Source of the DNA: an uncultured Bacilli bacterium
GTDB taxonomy: Bacteria; Bacillota_I; Bacilli_A; RF39; UBA660
Direction: 5' to 3'
DNA: 9,503 bases
Assembly (NCBI GenBank): GCA_910586635.1
Contig: CAJUJA010000048.1
Span: forward strand, 1 to 9,503
Below the pieces are notes generated by a model that worked only from the letters and a program-made list of their open reading frames with translations, did no database searches and was not told the origin of the DNA. This document shows, one piece after another, positions 6,354 to 9,503 of the stretch. A program made the position numbers and the translations under genes. Numbering within the stretch: the stretch's first letter is position 1; each line of letters starts with the position of its first letter.

Positions 6354-6392
6354 AAAAAAAATTACTAGAGATCATTTATATAGCAATTTTTT
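6354..6392. terminator. Probable bidirectional terminator between tspO and the 6401-6994 gene
   Basis: An A-rich arm (6356-6367, ending ATTACTA) and a T-rich arm (6381-6392, TAGCAATTTTTT) pair over 12 positions around a 13-base loop. On the minus strand all pairs form, one as G-U; on the plus strand that position is an A-C mismatch. Both directions end in a T run. It lies between the two convergent stop codons, 8 bases after the minus-strand gene and about 80 after tspO. The stem has only one or two G-C pairs, so efficiency is uncertain. The rest of 6274-6353 shows nothing. Confidence 0.55.
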
Positions 6393-6400
6393 ATTTTCTA

Positions 6401-6994
6401 CTATTTTTTAGTAATTACTTTTGGAGTATCAGTTGTCTTGCTACTAGAAGTAATCCTGTCACTCCAGTCTAACTGATCAAAGTCATATCCTACTTCTTCA
6501 AGTGCAAATTGGTTTCTTTCCTCTTGAGTTTCAAATTCCTGGTTAATTTTTTCACCAGATTCATTAGTATAACGATATCCATAAGATATATGATATGGTT
6601 TATATGGATGATACTGATTCGCCTCTAAAACAACTTCCTCTAATCTTTCCATTGGACAAAATTCACCTGTTTGAGCAACTTGTTTGCATATCCTTATACC
6701 TTCTTTTTCATAAGAACATGTTTGACGATAACTTGTTTGAACCACCGAAAATGACATACCAGCTAATCTCAAAGGAATTTGTTCATACTCAAACGTGTTT
6801 CCAGAATGAATAATCTCCTTTTTTTGGGTACCTATACACTTACCATATATAGGCTCCTGATATCCCCCTCCAATTTCCTTTACTTCATTATCAGTAACTT
6901 CTTTATAACCTAGAATCTCATATTTAGGAATCTCCTTAGTTTCCTTGTACTCATCTCTTATTATTGATACTGTAAATTTCACATCTTTTGACAT
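6401..6994 (-). CDS. Unrecognised cytosolic four-cysteine protein
   Basis: 197 residues, not recognised. No signal peptide or membrane helix is visible. It is mostly polar, rich in Glu, Lys, Tyr and Gln. Cysteines occur at 53, 93, 103 and 113, the last three exactly ten residues apart, and several histidines (63, 129, 135) lie nearby; metal binding is possible but there is no CxxC. The N-terminal part (KFTVSIIRDEYKETKEIPKY) looks like beta strands, and the C-terminal ~20 residues are a Thr/Ser/Lys-rich tail. The gene is real by its strong RBS (AAGGAGG at 7004-7010, 9-base spacing), its length and the terminator behind it. It lies 88 bases after the serine hydrolase gene with no visible terminator between, so co-transcription is possible. 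Confidence 0.75.
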   Translation of the reverse strand: MSKDVKFTVSIIRDEYKETKEIPKYEILGYKEVTDNEVKEIGGGYQEPIYGKCIGTQKKEIIHSGNTFEYEQIPLRLAGMSFSVVQTSYRQTCSYEKEGIRICKQVAQTGEFCPMERLEEVVLEANQYHPYKPYHISYGYRYTNESGEKINQEFETQEERNQFALEEVGYDFDQLDWSDRITSSSKTTDTPKVITKK

Positions 6995-7082
6995 TTTATA
7001 TTTCCTCCTTTTATAATGGCTATATTTTATTTATATCTATATGAACTAATTTTAACTAAACTAATACCTTCATTTTTTTATA

Positions 7083-8438
7083 TTATAATTTTCTACTAAC
7101 ATGGATTTCCTTATCATAACTTTTATCATATTCTTTGATTACCTCATTTAATAAACCCAATTTTAATGTTAGCTTTGCATTTTGGGTCGTTAAAGGTTCT
7201 ACTGTTTTAGCACTTGGTGCCATTTGTCTGACATCAATTAAATCATATTGCACTAGTCCATTTTGATCAAAGGCAAAATGTTTTACTAAAGACAGTGGTG
7301 ATTGTCCACTAAGTGCCCTTCGTTCATTAAGCTTAGCCTCTTGTTCAACTGCTTGTTCTAAACTCATACATGCTGGATTTAATAGAATAGTACTAATACT
7401 ATCAGGTCCTATATTCATCTGAGTTCTAGTACTTCCTTGGATTGCAAAATTAGTCTTTGCAGATAACTTATCAACATAGCTCATATCAATTCCTTGTGGA
7501 TGAGAAGTATAGGTATTACCCATAATTCCTCTATTACTTTTAATTCCTGGAGTAGAGGCATCCTTTAGCCCCTTTTCATCTAATATCGTTCCATCTAACA
7601 CTCCTTGTCCTAATTTTATTAAGTCATCACTGGAGGCAACAATACCCGCATGACCACTATAACCACCAACAGCATTGGCCTTAGGATCATTTACTTTTCC
7701 TAACTTAGCATTCGCACTACCAGTTAATAGTTCTACTTTCTTCTTAGGAATAACAAGATAAGTATCAGTTAAACCCAATTTAGATGTGATATACTCATCT
7801 ACTAACTCTTCGTATGTTTTATTTGTAACTGATTCCATAACCTCTTTGACAAGCATCATACCCATATCATTATAATTATAATCTCCGATTTGTGTTACTT
7901 TCATAGTATAAAGACTAGCTAGTGCTTCATCAATTTTTTGTTTTTCTTCTATTCTCCCATCTGTCTGAAAGGAAACTGCGAAACTTAAAACATCTTTCAT
8001 TGTCAAATTTTCTACATTTTCAAATCTAGGATCTAAGTCTTTCACCTTATCTTCATATCGAAAGGCCCCCTCTTTAATTAAGTTATACGCAATAACTTCC
8101 GTATAAAACTTAGTCATAGAGGCAATATCGAAAAGAGCATGGTCTGGCATTTCCCTTTTCATAGAATCGATATCTCCTCCAAATAGTTTCACATTAATAT
8201 TGCCAACATGAACACCAATTGTATATCCTGGAATTGGATAGTTTTCTTTTATACTTTGTATCTCATCACTTAAATCTTTAATTGCTAAATCCACTATTTC
8301 CTCAGGAGTAGAATCCTTATTCACTTTTATAATTTCTAACATACCTTGAGTAGCTTCTCTTACCTCATCTTTTGTTGCATAAGTACCATTTCTTTGAACA
8401 TCATCTAAAAATGATTCAAATATTCTATCATAATTCAT
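7083..8438 (-). CDS. Serine hydrolase of the beta-lactamase/class C (PBP-like) superfamily, no export signal
   Basis: 451 residues. The active-site serine is S107 in SMTK (107-110), the SxxK motif. The second motif is YND (189-191) in YNYNDMGMML, a common variant of YxN in esterase-type members. The third is HAG (263-265) in GGYSGHAGIVASSDDLI. The family includes class C beta-lactamases, D-Ala-D-Ala peptidases and esterases; motifs do not settle the substrate. About 70 helical, charged residues precede the fold and no signal peptide or membrane helix is visible, so it appears cytosolic, unusual for this group. About 100 residues after the core (from ~345) are of unknown function. The RBS is GAGGGGA before the ATG at 8438. 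It lies downstream of a LysR-type gene, with a promoter and dyad between them. A beta-lactamase or resistance role should not be assumed. Confidence 0.88.
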   Translation of the reverse strand: MNYDRIFESFLDDVQRNGTYATKDEVREATQGMLEIIKVNKDSTPEEIVDLAIKDLSDEIQSIKENYPIPGYTIGVHVGNINVKLFGGDIDSMKREMPDHALFDIASMTKFYTEVIAYNLIKEGAFRYEDKVKDLDPRFENVENLTMKDVLSFAVSFQTDGRIEEKQKIDEALASLYTMKVTQIGDYNYNDMGMMLVKEVMESVTNKTYEELVDEYITSKLGLTDTYLVIPKKKVELLTGSANAKLGKVNDPKANAVGGYSGHAGIVASSDDLIKLGQGVLDGTILDEKGLKDASTPGIKSNRGIMGNTYTSHPQGIDMSYVDKLSAKTNFAIQGSTRTQMNIGPDSISTILLNPACMSLEQAVEQEAKLNERRALSGQSPLSLVKHFAFDQNGLVQYDLIDVRQMAPSAKTVEPLTTQNAKLTLKLGLLNEVIKEYDKSYDKEIHVSRKL

Positions 8439-8517
8439 GGTTATCCCCTCACTTTTTACCCACTTAATTATACGCTATATTTTTATAAAATTCCCTTTTT
8501 CATAAAAATATGTCTAT

Positions 8518-8546
8518 ATTATATCCTTTGCTTTTCATTTAGTAAA
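8518..8546 (-). promoter_or_regulatory. Promoter of the serine hydrolase gene
   Basis: On the minus strand, TTTACT (8541-8546), a 17-base spacer and a consensus TATAAT (8518-8523). The predicted start near 8511 gives a leader of about 70 bases. A second TATAAT at 8467-8472 is closer to the gene but has no recognisable -35. Confidence 0.65.
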
Positions 8547-8564
8547 ATACCTATTTTGCATATT

Positions 8565-8585
8565 GCTATAACCAGGGGTTATAGC
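8565..8585. promoter_or_regulatory. Perfect dyad, candidate LysR-type operator
   Basis: GCTATAACC, a 3-base spacer AGG, then GGTTATAGC: a perfect 9-bp inverted repeat. It contains ATAA-N7-TTAT and T-N11-A, the form of LysR-type recognition sites. Its centre is about 64 bases upstream of the start predicted from 8518-8546. No T run follows on either strand, so it does not look like a terminator. Binding by the LysR protein encoded next door is inferred. Confidence 0.6.
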
Positions 8586-8629
8586 TCGTGACCATCAATC
8601 ATTCTAACTATTAAGAGATTAATTATATA

Positions 8630-9503
8630 TTATTTATCAATATCAGTTAATTCTAATTCAGCCTCAATAATTTTAATAAACTCTATCAAAGCCGGATTTA
8701 AATTATTTTGATTGTAACACATACCTAAATATTTTTCCTTTAACGGGATATCAATATCAAGTTTAAATAGTTCACCATTTTCTAATTCTTTCTTTATATG
8801 TTCCTCATCAAGCATTCCTATACCAAATCCACTCAAAGTAAACTCTTTTACTACCGAATTACTTCCAAACTCCATTTTTGGATCGATTCGTATATTTTTA
8901 TTACTGCAATATTCCTCAATTCTATTCCTATTAATTGTTCCCCTATTTAGTAAGAGTAATGGGATTTTTTCTAAATCAGAAACCCTTAATTTTTTATTTT
9001 TATATTGTTTATATTTTTCATTTGCTGCAAAACAATTATGAAGTGTGATTAATTTTACAAATTTACATTTATCTGGGATTTCTGCGGGCATATTTGTAAA
9101 TATGATATCTACTAATCCCAACTCATATTTTTCTAATACATTTGTATTATCAGTTAATATTTGTACATTAACCTTTGGATATTTATCCTTAAACTTTATA
9201 ACGTAAGGCATTAAAAATTCATCAAGTATTACTTTAGATACCCCAATTCTTAGGGTACCTACTTCCATATTCAATATTGATTTCACATCTTTTTCTGCTG
9301 ACTCAATCAATTGTATGGCATTTTCTACCCTTCCATAAATAAGTTCTCCCATTTTTGTTAAACTGACTCCATTATTTGTTCTTTCAAACAACTTAGAATC
9401 CATTTGATTTTCAAGTGTTTTTATCGACTTAGAAACTGCAGGTTGTGAAATCATTAATTCATTTGATGCTCTTGTAATACTTTTATTTTTAGCAACATAA
9501 TAA
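8630..9503 (-). CDS. LysR-type transcriptional regulator, 5' end beyond the window
   Basis: The reading frame is open to the right edge. An ATG at 9454 is not the true start: the 16 in-frame codons before it encode YYVAKNKSITRASNEL, which continues into ISQPAVSKSIKTLE, the usual LysR helix-turn-helix. Only about the first ten residues should be missing, giving a family-typical ~300. The DNA-binding domain covers the first ~70 residues in view; the rest is the periplasmic-binding-protein-like effector domain (GTLRIGVS start, then ...GFGIGMLDEE near the end). These regulators usually respond to a small molecule and bind T-N11-A dyads. The effector is unknown. It is encoded on the same strand and upstream of the serine hydrolase; the gap between them holds a matching dyad, so that gene is its most likely local target. 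Confidence 0.93.
   Translation of the reverse strand, partial: YYVAKNKSITRASNELMISQPAVSKSIKTLENQMDSKLFERTNNGVSLTKMGELIYGRVENAIQLIESAEKDVKSILNMEVGTLRIGVSKVILDEFLMPYVIKFKDKYPKVNVQILTDNTNVLEKYELGLVDIIFTNMPAEIPDKCKFVKLITLHNCFAANEKYKQYKNKKLRVSDLEKIPLLLLNRGTINRNRIEEYCSNKNIRIDPKMEFGSNSVVKEFTLSGFGIGMLDEEHIKKELENGELFKLDIDIPLKEKYLGMCYNQNNLNPALIEFIKIIEAELELTDIDK

Noticed and set aside
6595..6813. 72-codon open frame on the plus strand
   Set aside because: Antisense to the four-cysteine gene, without a good ribosome binding site, and low-complexity in translation.
7045..7064. Three copies of ACTAA in the gap between hydrolase and the four-cysteine gene
   Set aside because: Five-base repeats in AT-rich sequence are expected by chance, and their spacing (10 and 5) is not regular.
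7083..8438. Beta-lactamase resistance gene
   Set aside because: The SxxK fold is shared by esterases and peptidases. There is no signal peptide and the YND/HAG motifs are not specific to beta-lactamases.
8565..8585. Dyad read as the lysR transcription terminator
   Set aside because: No T run follows the stem on the minus strand and it lies 45 bases past the stop. Its position upstream of a promoter fits an operator better.

Overview
This is an AT-rich stretch of a low-GC Firmicutes (Bacillota) chromosome. It is probably from the Bacilli/Erysipelotrichia-like gut lineages, but the exact taxon cannot be read from the window. The clues are strong AGGAGG-type ribosome binding sites, sigma-A-like promoters and the Firmicutes core cluster ireB-ruvX-DUF1292-mltG-trmR. 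TGA is used as a real stop in overlapping ATGA junctions, so this is not the Mycoplasma/Spiroplasma genetic code. All genes run on the minus strand except one tspO-like gene.

Right edge to left, in the direction of most transcription: a LysR-type regulator whose first residues lie beyond the window (8630-9503) is followed by a 191-bp gap. That gap holds a perfect 9-bp dyad and a good promoter for a serine hydrolase of the beta-lactamase/class C fold that has no signal peptide (7083-8438). The dyad is centred about 64 bp upstream of the predicted transcription start, where LysR-type regulators usually bind. An unrecognised four-cysteine protein (6401-6994) follows. A probable bidirectional terminator separates it from the convergent tspO (5803-6273), which has no ordinary ATG start. 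A rhomboid protease of the GluP/YqgP type (4589-5740) is divergent from tspO.

The central operon (4524 down to 1855) has its own extended -10 promoter just after the rhomboid gene. It encodes IreB/ReoM (target of the PASTA kinase that tunes cell-wall synthesis), RuvX/YqgF, a DUF1292 protein, MltG (endolytic transglycosylase that ends glycan strands) and a TrmR-type methyltransferase. The genes overlap by four bases or are closely spaced.

An A-tract/U-tract hairpin follows trmR, and a second promoter lies within it. That promoter drives a two-gene unit of membrane proteins: a single-pass protein with a large ectodomain (1000-1776) and an unusual fusion of a two-helix pilin-like (VirB2/TrbC-like) membrane domain to an extracellular NlpC/P60 peptidoglycan hydrolase (163-990). 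A clear intrinsic terminator ends this unit at 129-146. The first ~120 bases hold no gene I can support.

The main theme is cell-envelope maintenance: MltG, IreB, an NlpC/P60 enzyme and a rhomboid protease. The points most worth following up are the pilin-like/NlpC fusion, the LysR operator geometry, the tspO start and the promoter inside a hairpin.
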